From Robiginitomaculum sp. (lineage in GTDB: Bacteria; Pseudomonadota; Alphaproteobacteria; Caulobacterales; Maricaulaceae), in assembly GCA_021776565.1 (NCBI GenBank), contig JAJFFQ010000024.1, forward strand, positions 16,028 to 80,027: 64,000 nucleotides of DNA, written 5' to 3'. The notes beneath the pieces were generated by a model. The model did no database searches. It was given only the letters and a program-made list of their open reading frames with translations, and was not told the DNA's origin. Shown piece after piece: positions 26,432 to 36,871 of the stretch (the first letter of the stretch is position 1; each line of letters begins with the position of its first letter). The position numbers and the translations under genes were made by a program.

Positions 26432-28978
26432 ATGACTATTTACAATCACTCAGAAAGCGAACAAAAATGGCAACGCGTTTGGGACGATGCCAATACATTT
26501 CGCACCGACCATCACGCGCCTGATCAGAAAAAAGCCTATGTGCTGGAAATGTTTCCGTACCCCTCCGGGCGGATACATATGGGCCATGTGCGCAATTATG
26601 CCATGGGCGACGTAATTGCCCGCTATCGTCTGGCCAACGGGTTTTCCGTGCTGCACCCTATGGGTTGGGACGCCTTTGGCATGCCCGCGGAAAACGCGGC
26701 AATGGCACATAACGTTCACCCCAAAGCCTGGACCTACAGCAACATTGCAGCCATGCGCGAACAGATGCAACGACTTGGCTTTGCGCTTGACTGGAACCGG
26801 GAGTTTGCAACCTGTGATCCTGAGTATTACGGCCAACAGCAAAAAATCTTTCTGGCTTTTTGGAAAGCCGGCCTGGTTTATCGGAAGTCCTCAAAAGTAA
26901 ACTGGGATCCGGTCGACCAAACCGTTCTTGCCAATGAACAGGTCATAGACGGGCGTGGTTGGCGCTCTGGTGCTCTGGTTGAGAGTCGCAAGCTCACACA
27001 ATGGTTTTTCAAAATCACCAATTATACGCAAAGTCTGTTGGATGGTTTGCAATCTCTGGATCGTTGGCCTGAAAAAGTGAAAACCATGCAAGCCAACTGG
27101 ATTGGACGGTCAGAGGGTTTACAGTTTCACTTTTCCATAACTGACAAAACACCGTGTGAAGACTACAAAACCATTGAGGTTTATACAACGCGCCCGGACA
27201 CCCTGTTTGGAGCCAGCTTTGTCGCCCTGGCACCAGATCATCCAGTTGCTCAAAGTATGGCCCGGTCAAACCCGGCCATAAAAGAGTTTGCCGAGAAGTG
27301 TGCGCAGCTTGGCACGTCTGAAGAGGCGCTGGAGCGTGCAGACAAGGAGGGTATAGATACAGGATTGCGGGTTAAGCACCCTTTTAAAAAGGGAGAAACC
27401 CTTCCTGTGTGGATCGCCAATTTTGTCCTTATGAATTATGGGACAGGCGCAATTTTTGCGTGTCCGGCTGGCGATCAGCGCGACCTTGATTTTGCTCGCA
27501 AATACGAACTACCGGTTATACCTGTGGTTTGCCCCAAAAACACAAACCCAGATGATGTGCTGGTTAATGATGTCGCCTATACCGGTGACGGCACCATGAT
27601 AAATTCTGGCTTTCTTGATGGGCTTGATGTTGATGCCGCTATTATCAAGGCATCAGAGACAATAGAGGGTTACGGTACAGGAAAGCGCACGGTTAATTAC
27701 CGGCTACGTGATTGGGGTGTTTCCCGTCAACGTTATTGGGGGTGCCCGATCCCTGCGGTGCATTGCCAGAAATGTGGTGTTGTGCCGGTTCGTGAAGACG
27801 ATTTACCAATTATTTTGCCTGATGATGTTCGTTTTGACCAACCCGGCAACCCGCTACTTCGTGCACATGACTGGAAAAACACAAGCTGCCCGAAATGCGG
27901 CGGCTCTGCGGTGCGTGAAACCGACACGCTCGATACTTTTGTAGATTCCTCCTGGTATTATGCCCGGTTTTGCTCCCCGCACGCACACGAGCCTGTGGAT
28001 CCAAAAGCATCGAAATATCACCTCCCTGTGGATCAGTATATTGGCGGCGTGGAACACGCTGTTTTACACCTTCTTTATGCCCGGTTTTTTACCCGGGCCA
28101 TGAAGGATTGTGGCCTTCTTGAAATAGACGGTAACGAGCCTTTTTCTGGGCTGTTTACTCAAGGAATGGTTACCCACCAGACATATAAAAATCAACACAA
28201 ACAGTGGCTTTCCCCCCAAGATGTTGAGCGCAAGGGTTCTGTCTGGGTTGAAAGAAAAACGGGTGCTCCGGTTACGGCTGGCGCCATTGAGAAAATGTCA
28301 AAATCAAAATCGAACACCATCGACCCCAAAGACATTGTTGCCCGATACGGCGCCGATGTTGCCCGTTGGTTTGTCTTATCTGATTCGCCGCCAGATCGCG
28401 ACGTAGAGTGGACTGATGCCGGTGTAGAAGGTTCTAACAGGTTTATTCAAAGGGTTTGGACAAGCGCCTGTGCGGCAAATGAGGCGTCTGGATTAACAAA
28501 ACCCGATGCTAAATTAACCCGTCTTTGCCACAAAACCATCAAAGCGGTCGGCGAAGACATAGAGGGGTTTGGGTTTAATCGTGCCATTGCGCGGCTTTAT
28601 GATTTACTAAACGCCATACGTAAGGCAACGGGGCAAAGCAATACCGTGCCAGCCATGCGTTCGTTTGCACAATTGCTGGCACCTTTTGCCCCACATCTGG
28701 CGGAAAGTTGTTGGGAGGTGCTTGGCGGCAAGGGCTTGGTCGCCACAGCGGGCTGGCCGGTATATGACCCGGCCCTCACCGAGGATGAAACCATCATGAT
28801 GCCTGTTCAGATTAACGGTAAACGCAGAGGTGAGTTTTCAGCGCCGCGCGGCCTTGCCAAAGACAAGGTGGAAAACCTTGCCCTTGCCAACGAGGGTGCC
28901 GTTCGGGCATTAATGGGCTTGACTATCCGAAAAATAATTGTTGTTCCTGATCGCATCGTCAACATTGTGGCCAATTAA
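26432..28978 (+). CDS. leuS: Leucyl-tRNA synthetase
   Basis: Class Ia synthetase charging tRNA-Leu. The HIGH motif is HMGH at 49-52 within [21 protein letters not shown] is at 621-625. The CP1 editing domain is present ([12 protein letters not shown], with the threonine-rich region, and [15 protein letters not shown]). The zinc-type cysteine pairs CQKCG and CPKCG and the [18 protein letters not shown] segment are intact, and the anticodon-binding domain fills the C terminus. Length 848 aa. lptE starts on the base after the stop codon. Confidence 0.98.
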   Translation: MTIYNHSESEQKWQRVWDDANTFRTDHHAPDQKKAYVLEMFPYPSGRIHMGHVRNYAMGDVIARYRLANGFSVLHPMGWDAFGMPAENAAMAHNVHPKAWTYSNIAAMREQMQRLGFALDWNREFATCDPEYYGQQQKIFLAFWKAGLVYRKSSKVNWDPVDQTVLANEQVIDGRGWRSGALVESRKLTQWFFKITNYTQSLLDGLQSLDRWPEKVKTMQANWIGRSEGLQFHFSITDKTPCEDYKTIEVYTTRPDTLFGASFVALAPDHPVAQSMARSNPAIKEFAEKCAQLGTSEEALERADKEGIDTGLRVKHPFKKGETLPVWIANFVLMNYGTGAIFACPAGDQRDLDFARKYELPVIPVVCPKNTNPDDVLVNDVAYTGDGTMINSGFLDGLDVDAAIIKASETIEGYGTGKRTVNYRLRDWGVSRQRYWGCPIPAVHCQKCGVVPVREDDLPIILPDDVRFDQPGNPLLRAHDWKNTSCPKCGGSAVRETDTLDTFVDSSWYYARFCSPHAHEPVDPKASKYHLPVDQYIGGVEHAVLHLLYARFFTRAMKDCGLLEIDGNEPFSGLFTQGMVTHQTYKNQHKQWLSPQDVERKGSVWVERKTGAPVTAGAIEKMSKSKSNTIDPKDIVARYGADVARWFVLSDSPPDRDVEWTDAGVEGSNRFIQRVWTSACAANEASGLTKPDAKLTRLCHKTIKAVGEDIEGFGFNRAIARLYDLLNAIRKATGQSNTVPAMRSFAQLLAPFAPHLAESCWEVLGGKGLVATAGWPVYDPALTEDETIMMPVQINGKRRGEFSAPRGLAKDKVENLALANEGAVRALMGLTIRKIIVVPDRIVNIVAN

Positions 28979-29479
28979 ATGAAACACCTGAAACCCCTTG
29001 TATCCATAACGTTTTTGTTCCTGCTAACAGCTTGTGCAGGGTTTCAGCCGCTTTATGCAGAAAACACAACCGTGCGCCGTGGATTTGAGACATTAAGCCT
29101 GACGCCCATTGACGGTCGGATCGGTTTTCTTTTTTCTCAAGCCATGACAGAGCGGGGGGGAATAAAAACCGGAACCTCTGGCCCTTATATTCTGGAGCTT
29201 CAGCTAAACAAAAGCCAGACAAACGTTGGTGTCCGCGTTGATGATGTTTCAACACGGGCGCGACTAACCCTTAGCTCATCGTATCTGGTGCGTGACCGGA
29301 ATGGAAAAATTGCCCATCAAGGCACTGCTGAAAGTTTTACAGCCTTTGATTTTCCAGATGAGCCTTATGGTGCGCTCTCTGCAGAGCGGGACGCCGAACA
29401 AAGCGCATCCCTTATTCTTGCGGAAAAGGTCTTGACTGATTTAGCCGTGTTTTTTGCCAGCCTTCCAGAAAACTCTTGA
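28979..29479 (+). CDS. lptE: LPS-assembly lipoprotein LptE
   Basis: Outer-membrane lipoprotein that plugs LptD and helps insert lipopolysaccharide. 166 aa, with signal peptide and lipobox LLTACAGFQPLY, the near-universal LptE opening. The remainder has the alternating strands of the LptE/RlpB fold (LELQLNKSQTNVGVRVDDVSTRARL is typical of the alphaproteobacterial form, quoted here only in part: VRVDDVSTRARL). ATG 28979 directly follows the leuS stop (TAAATG). holA overlaps its stop by four bases. The leuS-lptE-holA order is conserved in proteobacteria. Confidence 0.9.
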   Translation: MKHLKPLVSITFLFLLTACAGFQPLYAENTTVRRGFETLSLTPIDGRIGFLFSQAMTERGGIKTGTSGPYILELQLNKSQTNVGVRVDDVSTRARLTLSSSYLVRDRNGKIAHQGTAESFTAFDFPDEPYGALSAERDAEQSASLILAEKVLTDLAVFFASLPENS

Positions 29480-30522
29480 AGCTCTCTGCTGGCGCAACTA
29501 CCCGGTTTTTGAAAAACCCCGACCCCAACATCTGTGTTGTTCTTGTTTATGGACCGGACTATGGTTTGATTAAAGAGCGGTCACAGAGCATAAGCCACAC
29601 CCATTTGGGTGATGCACCAGGCTCGTTTTCTCAAACCATACTCACTGATACAGACATCAAAACAGACCCCGCATGTCTGCAAGATGCCTTTTGTGCCCTA
29701 CCCCTTGGCGGCGGCCCCAGAGTTGTACGCCTTAAAACCAGCGCGGAGTTGTTCGTCAAGCCGTTGAAGGCTTTACTGGCCTCCCTTGATGGCAAACAAA
29801 TCATACCCGCCGCCTTGCTTCTCATTGAGGCTGGTGATTTAGGCCCACGCTCGCCCCTGCGCAAATGCGTTGAACAAGACAAAACCCACGCCGTTACCTT
29901 GGCCTGTTATGCCCCTGACTTGCGTGATTTGCGCGACCTTGCCACGAAGGCCGCACAAACCCATAACCTTGGTTTTGCCGATGGGGCTTTGGATTTTCTG
30001 ATAAGCCATTTGCCACCAGACCGGGCGATTGCGCACTCTGAGGTAGAAAAGCTTGTGCTATACACCTCTCAAGGTGATGTTGGCATAATAGAGATCCCAG
30101 ACGTACGGGCAATTGTTGCCGATTCTCTCAATCACAACCTTGATGTTTTTACCTCTGCTGTCGCCGACGGTGCGGCGCAGCGCACAGACCAACTTTTAGG
30201 TCAGGCACTAGAGGCCGGGCAATCACCCATTGCTTTGCTGCGGGCGCTGCAACGATATTTTTTACGGCTTAGTGAAGCCAAAGCGTCCGTTGCCGGTGGG
30301 CGGGATATTAAATCAGCCATGGCGGGTTTGCGGCCCCCTGTGTTTTTTGCTTACCAAAACGCCTTTTCGCGCCAGCTTTCCTCCTGGAGCCTGCCGACGC
30401 TTGAAAGCGTTATAGAACACTGCCTTGCCACAGAACGTGCCATGAAGAAAAGCGGCGCGCATCCAGAAAATTTAATTGCCAGACTCGTTATTAAAATTAG
30501 CACCATGGGTGGTCGAACTTAA
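29476..30522 (+). CDS. holA: DNA polymerase III delta subunit
   Basis: Clamp-loader subunit that opens the beta sliding clamp. 348 aa, in the AAA+-like delta fold without a functional P-loop: VVLVYGPDYGLIKERS near the start, RVVRLKTSAELF, and the C-terminal domain DVFTSAVADGAAQRTDQLLGQAL and ALLRALQRYFLRLSEAK. It appears to use TTG 29476, overlapping the lptE stop (TTGA); no ATG is near. It converges on parB with a 14-base gap and no terminator. Confidence 0.93.
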   Translation: MKLSAGATTRFLKNPDPNICVVLVYGPDYGLIKERSQSISHTHLGDAPGSFSQTILTDTDIKTDPACLQDAFCALPLGGGPRVVRLKTSAELFVKPLKALLASLDGKQIIPAALLLIEAGDLGPRSPLRKCVEQDKTHAVTLACYAPDLRDLRDLATKAAQTHNLGFADGALDFLISHLPPDRAIAHSEVEKLVLYTSQGDVGIIEIPDVRAIVADSLNHNLDVFTSAVADGAAQRTDQLLGQALEAGQSPIALLRALQRYFLRLSEAKASVAGGRDIKSAMAGLRPPVFFAYQNAFSRQLSSWSLPTLESVIEHCLATERAMKKSGAHPENLIARLVIKISTMGGRT

Positions 30523-30536
30523 ATGTGGCCTGAACA

Positions 30537-31412
30537 CTATTCTTGTGTAAGGCGGCGACACAAATCATCAAGCTGCTCAAGGGTTCTGTAATTGACCTGT
30601 AGTTGACCCGCTCCATTGGCGCGGGTTTTTATGGTTACTGCCAGCCCCAGGCACCGGGTTAAATCGCCCTCTAATGACAGTGTGTCCGGGCTTTTCTCTT
30701 TTGAGGGTTTGGTTTTTCTTCCTTTGGTTTCCAATGCGGTTTGTTTTGCTAAACTTTCTGTTTGACGAACGTTCAGGCCTTTTTTTATGATCTGGGCCGC
30801 TAAGTCTTCGGGGTCTGTGGCGGTGATTATCGCTCGTCCGTGACCAGCGCTAAGCAAGCCCTCACTAATCTGCTCTTGAATTGATGCCGGTAAGTTCAAA
30901 AGCCGTATCGCATTTGCAATTGCCGCACGGCTTTTGCCGATCACCCGTGCGATATCTTCCTGGGTATTATTGAATTGTTCTGATAAAACCAGAAGGCCTC
31001 GCGCTTCTTCTATGGGGTCAAGGTCGGTGCGTTGCATGTTTTCTACAAGCGCAATTTCCATAACCTCACGATCCGACAAGTCGCGCACAATAACCGGGAT
31101 TTCATGTAGACGGGCGCGTTGTGCAGCCCGCCAACGGCGCTCCCCCGCCACGATTTGGTAGCCATCGCCACCCGGAATTGGCCGCACAATAATTGGTTGT
31201 AGCACCCCCTTTTCTGCTATTGAGCGCGTTAAACCCTCCATCTCTGCCTCGTCAAAATGGCGGCGTGGCTGCTCAGAGTTACGGCTAATCGTCTCAATGG
31301 GAACAACCGCGCCCCCATCAACGTTCGGGGCTGATAACACAGGGGATTCAGTTTCTCCCAAAAGCGCGGATAAACCACGCCCCAACCTTTGTCCTTTTGG
31401 CGTGTCACTCAT
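30537..31412 (-). CDS. parB: Chromosome-partitioning protein ParB
   Basis: CTP-dependent DNA clamp that loads at parS and spreads, guiding origin segregation with ParA. 291 aa. The start RLGRGLSALLG is the ParA-stimulating N-terminal motif; the ParB/Srx domain has EQPRRHFDEAEMEGL and the CTP-binding GERRWRAAQRA; the helix-turn-helix with DIARVIGKSRAAIANAIRLL binds parS; the C-terminal dimerisation domain follows. ATG 31412 overlaps the parA stop (ATGA). Last gene of the mnmG-rsmG-parA-parB run. Confidence 0.97.
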   Translation of the reverse strand: MSDTPKGQRLGRGLSALLGETESPVLSAPNVDGGAVVPIETISRNSEQPRRHFDEAEMEGLTRSIAEKGVLQPIIVRPIPGGDGYQIVAGERRWRAAQRARLHEIPVIVRDLSDREVMEIALVENMQRTDLDPIEEARGLLVLSEQFNNTQEDIARVIGKSRAAIANAIRLLNLPASIQEQISEGLLSAGHGRAIITATDPEDLAAQIIKKGLNVRQTESLAKQTALETKGRKTKPSKEKSPDTLSLEGDLTRCLGLAVTIKTRANGAGQLQVNYRTLEQLDDLCRRLTQE

Positions 31413-32212
31413 AATGCCCTCACCTTGTCTTCACGGCGGATAACCTCGCTTGCCAGGCGCATATAGGCCTTGCTACCCGCACATTTGTAATCGTAGATCA
31501 ACGCAGGCTTACCATAGGATGGCGCTTCTGAAACACGCACATTGCGCGGAATCACGGTTTTATAAACCTTATCACCAAAGTGTGCGCGTACATCGTCTGA
31601 AACCTGTTTTGATAAATTGTTTCGAGGATCATACATGGTAAGAACCAGGCCCTGGATTTCCAGTTGCGGGTTAAGGTTGCCTCGAACCAGATCCACCGTG
31701 CGCAAAAGCTGACTAAGCCCCTCCAATGCAAAAAACTCACATTGTAATGGCACCAAAAGTGCGTCTGCCGCCGTTAAGGCATTGACAGTCACCACGTTCA
31801 ATGACGGTGGACAGTCAATCAAAACATACTGGTACTCGCTGTTTTTTCTTAAGGTTTGCAGGGCGTCCTTTAATCGGTGTGAGCGCCGGGGCGCGTTGGC
31901 AAGCTCCAGCTCTGCCCCGGCCAGATCTGCCTCGGCGGGCGCAATGTGCAGTCCCGGAACAGCTGTATGAACGATTGCTTTTTCTATGGACACTTGACGC
32001 ACCAGCACGTCATAGGTTGTCGTGTGTCTCATAGCGTGGTCTATACCAAGGCCTGTAGAGGCGTTACCTTGCGGATCAATATCCAAAATCAGGGTTTTTT
32101 TACCAATGGCACACAGCGCCGTTGCCAGGTTTATTGTCGTGGTGGTTTTACCAACGCCGCCCTTTTGGTTGGCAATAGCAATAATCCGCGTGTTTATTGG
32201 CGATTCAGACAC
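31409..32212 (-). CDS. parA: Chromosome-partitioning ATPase ParA
   Basis: Deviant-Walker ATPase (Soj/ParA) that binds DNA non-specifically as an ATP dimer and moves ParB-parS complexes. 267 aa: IAIANQKGGVGKTTTTINLATAL with the signature lysine near residue 17, LILDIDPQGNASTGLG, and YVLIDCPPSLNVVT. The start overlaps rsmG by eight bases. It is the chromosomal type: short, with no N-terminal helix-turn-helix. Three parS-like sites in the window match its partner ParB. Confidence 0.97.
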   Translation of the reverse strand: MSESPINTRIIAIANQKGGVGKTTTTINLATALCAIGKKTLILDIDPQGNASTGLGIDHAMRHTTTYDVLVRQVSIEKAIVHTAVPGLHIAPAEADLAGAELELANAPRRSHRLKDALQTLRKNSEYQYVLIDCPPSLNVVTVNALTAADALLVPLQCEFFALEGLSQLLRTVDLVRGNLNPQLEIQGLVLTMYDPRNNLSKQVSDDVRAHFGDKVYKTVIPRNVRVSEAPSYGKPALIYDYKCAGSKAYMRLASEVIRREDKVRAL

Positions 32213-32834
32213 GGTCAGCTTCCCATATTTTCAAAATTGTTGCGTTTTTGTCTGTCAGACTTGGTATAGATTGATAGCGCAGAGTCCAGCCGCGTTGTGC
32301 TTCGTCTATCTCTTTTATTACACCAGCCCCCTTTGAAAACAACCGCAGTGTTTTTGGCCCTGCAAACGGTGCCGATAGCGTCAACAGTTTGTATAGTGGG
32401 GCCAGAGCGCGCGCGGTTATTACGTCATACGGTTTCGGCGGCATTTTTTCCATGCGATCACAAACCACCTCTGCCTTTGCGCCTGTTTTTTGAATGCACG
32501 TGCGTAAAAAGGCTGCCTTTTTTGCATTAGACTCAACCATGACCATGGTTAAGTTTGTGTCCTCCATGCGCATCAAGGCTATTGCCAGCCCCGGGAACCC
32601 CGCACCAGAACCCAAGTCTATCCAGTTTTTTGCCGTGTTTGGTGCCATTTTGGCCAGCTGGGCGCTATCCAGTGCGTGGCGTAGCCAAAAGCCCTGCACG
32701 GTGTTGGGTGAAACCAGGTTTATCTTCTTGGACCATTTTTGCAACAAGTCGTGCCAAATATCAAACCGGGTCAGTGTTTCACGTGAAACATCTAGTGTTT
32801 TGGCAAACAACTGGCGGTCGTTTTGCGTATTCAT
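32205..32834 (-). CDS. rsmG: 16S rRNA (guanine527-N7)-methyltransferase RsmG
   Basis: SAM-dependent methyltransferase acting on G527 of 16S rRNA; loss gives low-level streptomycin resistance. 209 aa with the SAM motif [20 protein letters not shown] ([16 protein letters not shown] here), [14 protein letters not shown] and [15 protein letters not shown]. Residues 16-20, VSRET, are encoded by the parS palindrome at 32775-32790, a situation known from other bacteria. ATG 32834 overlaps the mnmG stop by four bases. Confidence 0.96.
   Translation of the reverse strand: MNTQNDRQLFAKTLDVSRETLTRFDIWHDLLQKWSKKINLVSPNTVQGFWLRHALDSAQLAKMAPNTAKNWIDLGSGAGFPGLAIALMRMEDTNLTMVMVESNAKKAAFLRTCIQKTGAKAEVVCDRMEKMPPKPYDVITARALAPLYKLLTLSAPFAGPKTLRLFSKGAGVIKEIDEAQRGWTLRYQSIPSLTDKNATILKIWEADRV
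32775..32790. promoter_or_regulatory. parS site within rsmG
   Basis: TGTTTCACGTGAAACA, the perfect 16-base bacterial parS palindrome, near the 5' end of rsmG and about 1.4 kb from the parB start. It encodes VSRET in RsmG. Confidence 0.95.
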
Positions 32835-34708
32835 GCGGTTTTTTTGCGCGTCTCGCGCCTCACATAATGTGAAAGCAATGCCAGTGCGCCGGGAGACACC
32901 CCCTCCAGCCGCCCCGCCTGCCCCATGGTCTCTGGCTGTGCCTTAATGAGCTTTTCTCGCGCCTCATTAGATAGCCCTGTAATGGCGTTATAATTCAGGT
33001 CGTCGGGCAGGCGGCGGTGTTCTTCGCGACGAAATCGCTTTACGTCACGTTGCTGGCGCTCAAGATATCCCGAGTACAGGGCGTCTGTTGAAAGCTGAAT
33101 TGCTGTTTTTTGGTCTGTCGTGGCAAGCTTTGGCCAGGCTTGTACCACATCTTCCCAGCCCATATCCGGGTAGGCCAAAATATCAAGCGCGCTGCGCCGC
33201 ACACCGTCCTGATTGACCCTGATTCCCAGACGAAGCAGTTCTTGCGGTGTTTTATCTCTCTTTTCAGCCAGCGCACGGGCATTATCCAGCCTGGTGAGCT
33301 TTTCTTCAAATACTGTTTTTCGCTCAGCTCCAACACAGCCAAGCGCAAGACCAACAGGGGTTAATCGTTGGTCTGCATTATCTGCGCGCAGGCTAAGTCG
33401 GTATTCTGCGCGCGATGTATACATGCGATACGGCTCACTAACGCCATGACTGGTCAAATCGTCGACCATAACGCCCAAATATGCCTGGCTGCGGTCTGGC
33501 ACAAATGGCGATGATCCACTCGCAAATAACGCCGCGTTCAAGCCTGCCAACAAGCCTTGTGCGGCGGCCTCTTCATAGCCGGTTGTGCCGTTAATTTGTC
33601 CCGCCAGATAAAGCCCGGTAACGCTTTTAACCTGTAGGCTGGCGCGCAAGGCTCTTGGGTCAACATAATCATATTCTATAGCGTAACCATAACGGTGAAC
33701 GCGCACATTCTCCAGGCCCGTCATGGTTTTCAGAAATTCATCCTGCACCTTTGCGGGCAATGATGTAGATATTCCGTTTGGATAAACGTGTGGACTATCA
33801 AGACCTTCTGGCTCCAAAAACACTTGATGGCCATCCTTGTCGGCAAAGCGGGTGATTTTTTCCTCTATGGATGGGCAATAACGCGGGCCTGGCCCGCTAA
33901 TATTTCCGCTTCCCGCCGCAGAAAGCATCAGGTTTTTCGCAATAATCTTGTGGGTTTTTGTGTTTGTCCAGCTTATGGCACAGGCAATTTGTGGCACTAT
34001 GATTTTGCCTGTTAAAAAAGACAGGGGTGTTGGCTCTTCGTCTGCCGTCTGCATTTCAAGTGTCGACCAATTTATGCTGTCTTTGAAAAGCCGCGCTGGT
34101 GTGCCGGTTTTAAGTCGCCCCATTGGCAAGTTAAGGCTTGCCAGCGTCTGCGCCAGACCTGTGGACGGCGCCTCACCAAACCGGCCCGCTGGCTCTTGTT
34201 CGCCGCCCCTGTGAATAATACCATTAAGAAACGTGCCGGTCGTCAGCACCACAGAAGCACAGGCATGTCGTCTGCCACTGGCACAAAGCACGGCACAAAC
34301 CGCCTTGTCTTTAATTTCTATATCTTCCACGCGGTCTTCGCAGGTGTGTAGCCCTTCTTGCTCGGCAATAAGGTGTGCCATGGCGGCTTTATATAGCTTG
34401 CGATCTGATTGAGTGCGCGGCCCCTGTACCGCCGGGCCTTTGCTGCGATTAAGCAGACGAAATTGAATTCCAGAGGCATCTGCTGCCCTGCCCATCAAAC
34501 CGTCAAGCGCGTCAATTTCGCGAACCAGATGCCCTTTGCCTATGCCACCGATAGCCGGGTTGCACGACATTTGTCCAAAATCATCTGCGTTTGGGCTAAT
34601 CAGCAATACACTTGCACTCAAGCGCGCGGCCGCAGCCGCTGCTTCACAGCCTGCGTGTCCGCCGCCAATGACAACAACGTCCCAGGTTTTGCTGGTTTCT
34701 AACATTTT
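32831..34708 (-). CDS. mnmG: tRNA uridine-5-carboxymethylaminomethyl synthase MnmG (GidA)
   Basis: FAD-dependent partner of MnmE that modifies the wobble uridine of several tRNAs. The FAD-binding start [14 protein letters not shown] has the glycines at 14-16 and 19; [30 protein letters not shown] and the C-terminal QLRRDVKRF-type region ([15 protein letters not shown]) plus [10 protein letters not shown] are the family hallmarks. I use ATG 34708 (625 aa); in-frame ATGs at 34723 and 34738 are possible and ribosome sites do not decide. A parS site lies in the 102-base gap to mnmE. Confidence 0.96.
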   Translation of the reverse strand, partial: KMLETSKTWDVVVIGGGHAGCEAAAAAARLSASVLLISPNADDFGQMSCNPAIGGIGKGHLVREIDALDGLMGRAADASGIQFRLLNRSKGPAVQGPRTQSDRKLYKAAMAHLIAEQEGLHTCEDRVEDIEIKDKAVCAVLCASGRRHACASVVLTTGTFLNGIIHRGGEQEPAGRFGEAPSTGLAQTLASLNLPMGRLKTGTPARLFKDSINWSTLEMQTADEEPTPLSFLTGKIIVPQIACAISWTNTKTHKIIAKNLMLSAAGSGNISGPGPRYCPSIEEKITRFADKDGHQVFLEPEGLDSPHVYPNGISTSLPAKVQDEFLKTMTGLENVRVHRYGYAIEYDYVDPRALRASLQVKSVTGLYLAGQINGTTGYEEAAAQGLLAGLNAALFASGSSPFVPDRSQAYLGVMVDDLTSHGVSEPYRMYTSRAEYRLSLRADNADQRLTPVGLALGCVGAERKTVFEEKLTRLDNARALAEKRDKTPQELLRLGIRVNQDGVRRSALDILAYPDMGWEDVVQAWPKLATTDQKTAIQLSTDALYSGYLERQQRDVKRFRREEHRRLPDDLNYNAITGLSNEAREKLIKAQPETMGQAGRLEGVSPGALALLSHYVRRETRKKTA

Positions 34709-34784
34709 TCTGCCGCGCATTTCCAAGGCGCGCTCCATAGCCGCATCAGAGGCATATGTCGAATCCGCTATCTGGTTGCGGCCC

Positions 34785-34808
34785 GCATTGTTTCACGTGA
34801 AACAATGC
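34785..34808. promoter_or_regulatory. parS site between mnmG and mnmE, extended palindrome
   Basis: The perfect 16-base parS sequence TGTTTCACGTGAAACA at 34789-34804 is extended by four more paired bases on each side (GCAT...ATGC), giving a 24-base perfect palindrome. It is intergenic, upstream of mnmG. Confidence 0.96.
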
Positions 34809-34810
34809 TG

Positions 34811-36169
34811 TTATTTACCAATACAAAATGTACTGAAAATTTTGCCCAGAATTTCTTCTGTCCCTGCTTCGCCTGTAATTTCTCCCAATGCCGCGCCCGC
34901 CTCCCTTAAATGCTCCCCGGCCAATTCCGGGCGCGCGCCAAGCTGTTGCATCGCATGAACCAGCGCAAACGTCGTGTTTTCTATAGCTTGTTTGTGGCGC
35001 ATCCTCGTCATGCTGGGGGCCTCCTGGCAACCCAGCATCTCAATGATTCGCTTCTCCAGAGCAGATATCAGCGCGTCCACGCCCTCACCGCTTGTGGCTG
35101 ATATGCGGTGCGTTTTCACCAAAATGCCCAAGGCAATATCTGGCACACATTCGTTATCGTTTACTTTGTCTTGCTTGTTGAAAACAACATAATCCCCATC
35201 GTGCAACAGTGCTGTGATATGCTCTAAATCTGCGGCTGGTTGAGTAATATCAACAACCATAATGCGAATGTCTGCTGCTTCTGCGGCCGTTTTTGCGCGT
35301 TTGATGCCCTCTTTTTCTATGTTGTGTGTTATCTCTCTTATTCCGGCCGTATCGGCCAACTCAACCAAAAACCCACCCATATCAAGGCGTACCCGTACAA
35401 CATCTCTTGTTGTGCCCGGCTCATCAGAAACAATGGCGGCCTCTTCTCCTGCCAAGCGGTTTAGAAGTGTGGACTTTCCTGCGTTAGCCGGGCCGATGAG
35501 AACAATGCTTAGTCCATCCCGAATGCGCATCCCCCGTGTGCTGTCATCCAGATGCGCGTCCAAACACGAAACCAGCGCCGTCATTTTTGGTTTAATCGCC
35601 TTCAGGGCATCTGCGAGCACGTCTTCCTCTTCAGGAAAGTCTATGCACGCCTCTATTTGTGCCCGGATCATGCCCAGGTCTTCCCGCCAACCCCCATACA
35701 ATGCGCCAAGATCGCCGCGCAGTTGTCGTTGGGCCTGTTCTAGCTGTCCCTGGGTTTGCGCATCAATAATATCAGCCACAGCCTCCGCCTGAACCAGATC
35801 AAGCTTACCGTTCTCAAAAGCGCGTCTGGTAAACTCCCCCGGGCCGGCGGGTGTTGCACCGGCGGCCAAAAGCGCGCTTGAGGCCGCCTCTGTTACCGCC
35901 AGACCCCCATGAAGGTGTAACTCAAATACATCTTCACCGGTATAGCTGGCAGGGCCGGGGAACCACAGCACAAGCGGGCGATCAAACGGCGCTGTTTCGT
36001 TTTTGGAATAAATAGGCGCAAGGCTGGCTCTGCGCGGTAAAAAACCCTCTCGCCCGGTAAGGGTGTGCAAAATTTCTTTTGCATTACTGCCACTTACGCG
36101 CATTACTGCCAAGCCAGACCGGCCGGGCAGCGTGGCCAGAGCAAAAACGGTTGATTGAAAAAGACTCAC
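34811..36169 (-). CDS. mnmE: tRNA modification GTPase MnmE (TrmE)
   Basis: GTPase that works with MnmG on wobble uridines. 452 aa: N-terminal folate-binding domain (SLFQSTVFALATLPGRSG, PGEFTRRAFENGKLDL), helical domain, G domain with G1 GPANAGKSTLLN and G2/G3 PGTTRDVVRV and ELADTAGIRE, NKQD, and the C-terminal CIGK box, intact. GTG 36169 overlaps the stop of the DUF6489 gene (GTGA), which fixes the start; a longer in-frame extension runs through that gene and is rejected. Confidence 0.97.
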   Translation of the reverse strand: MSLFQSTVFALATLPGRSGLAVMRVSGSNAKEILHTLTGREGFLPRRASLAPIYSKNETAPFDRPLVLWFPGPASYTGEDVFELHLHGGLAVTEAASSALLAAGATPAGPGEFTRRAFENGKLDLVQAEAVADIIDAQTQGQLEQAQRQLRGDLGALYGGWREDLGMIRAQIEACIDFPEEEDVLADALKAIKPKMTALVSCLDAHLDDSTRGMRIRDGLSIVLIGPANAGKSTLLNRLAGEEAAIVSDEPGTTRDVVRVRLDMGGFLVELADTAGIREITHNIEKEGIKRAKTAAEAADIRIMVVDITQPAADLEHITALLHDGDYVVFNKQDKVNDNECVPDIALGILVKTHRISATSGEGVDALISALEKRIIEMLGCQEAPSMTRMRHKQAIENTTFALVHAMQQLGARPELAGEHLREAGAALGEITGEAGTEEILGKIFSTFCIGK

Positions 36170-36411
36170 GGCTTGTCGGCTGTCGCGCCCTTCGTCGCGC
36201 CAGACACGAGGTCCATAAACTGTTCGCTCATTTTTCCGCCAACCGACATCCACTGTCCCATCAGAGCGTCAGGAGAAATGTCTGCAAGGTTTTCCTGCAT
36301 TCTTTTGGTCATTTCTTCTGTAAGCGCCTCATTAAGCCCCTGAACATCTGGCAGACCAAAAAACGTTCTTGCTTCTTGCGGTGTGCAGGAAATATCAATT
36401 TTAACCTTCAT
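36166..36411 (-). CDS. DUF6489 family small protein
   Basis: 81 aa, beginning MKVKIDISCTPQEARTFFGL, the DUF6489 signature, then a helical region (EEMTKRMQENLADISPDALM) and a GGKMSEQFMDLVS segment. No membrane span or signal peptide. ATG 36411 follows GGAAA. It sits directly in front of mnmE with overlapping stop and start, as is common in alphaproteobacteria. Function unknown; its size and helix pattern resemble phasin-like or polyhydroxyalkanoate-related small proteins, but that is only a guess. Confidence 0.85.
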   Translation of the reverse strand: MKVKIDISCTPQEARTFFGLPDVQGLNEALTEEMTKRMQENLADISPDALMGQWMSVGGKMSEQFMDLVSGATKGATADKP

Positions 36412-36871
36412 GGCGTTTCCTATCATCGTTGTTCAGCATCTAGCCCCATATCCCGCCCAAATCAAGAACCGTGCCCCGTTTCTGACCCACTCATAAAGCT
36501 CAAGGCCCTGGTGGTATATTCACAGGGTGTCTTGCCCCACCCAACCAACACCCGCACTAGAGGTGTTGTTTTGCAGCGGGTTTTGGTGTTTTTGATGTAA
36601 GCACCGGTATTACCGATATTGCCACGAGCACTACCGCCCTTCGCAATCTTCCCGCATGTAATGATGTTCTTGGCACATTAAGGTCTTGCCTTAGTGGAAC
36701 GCTTGCCTGTCTTTCCTCTACTCGCACAGACGCTGATGTGTCGGTTTTTTGCTGCCTGTGTTTTTGTCTCTTGCTGGTTGTACTCTGGCCATACCGCGGT
36801 ATGGCCAGGCCCACCAAAAGAGAAGCAACGCCCCCTCGCTGGGGCAACCAGCAATTAACCGCTTCGCGAAA
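36412..36871. other. 460-base gap rho-DUF6489 with nested palindromes
   Basis: No gene I can support. A nested structure occupies 36771-36854: outer arms TTGCTGGTTG (36771-36780) and CAACCAGCAA (36845-36854), a 24-base perfect palindrome at 36785-36808 (half-site CTGGCCATACCG), and a GCCCC-GGGGC hairpin at 36830-36845. It lies 17 bases beyond the rho stop codon, so it may shape the rho mRNA 3' end; no U-run follows. The rest is pyrimidine-rich on the plus strand with an unconvincing 96-codon minus ORF. Confidence 0.55.

Noticed and set aside
30523..30536. Terminator between convergent holA and parB
   Set aside because: Only 14 bases separate the stops and no hairpin is visible.
35262..35792. 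176-codon plus-strand ORF opposite mnmE
   Set aside because: Antisense shadow of MnmE.
36557..36847. 96-codon minus-strand ORF after rho
   Set aside because: Would need a TTG start without ribosome site; basic low-information protein; overlaps the palindromes.
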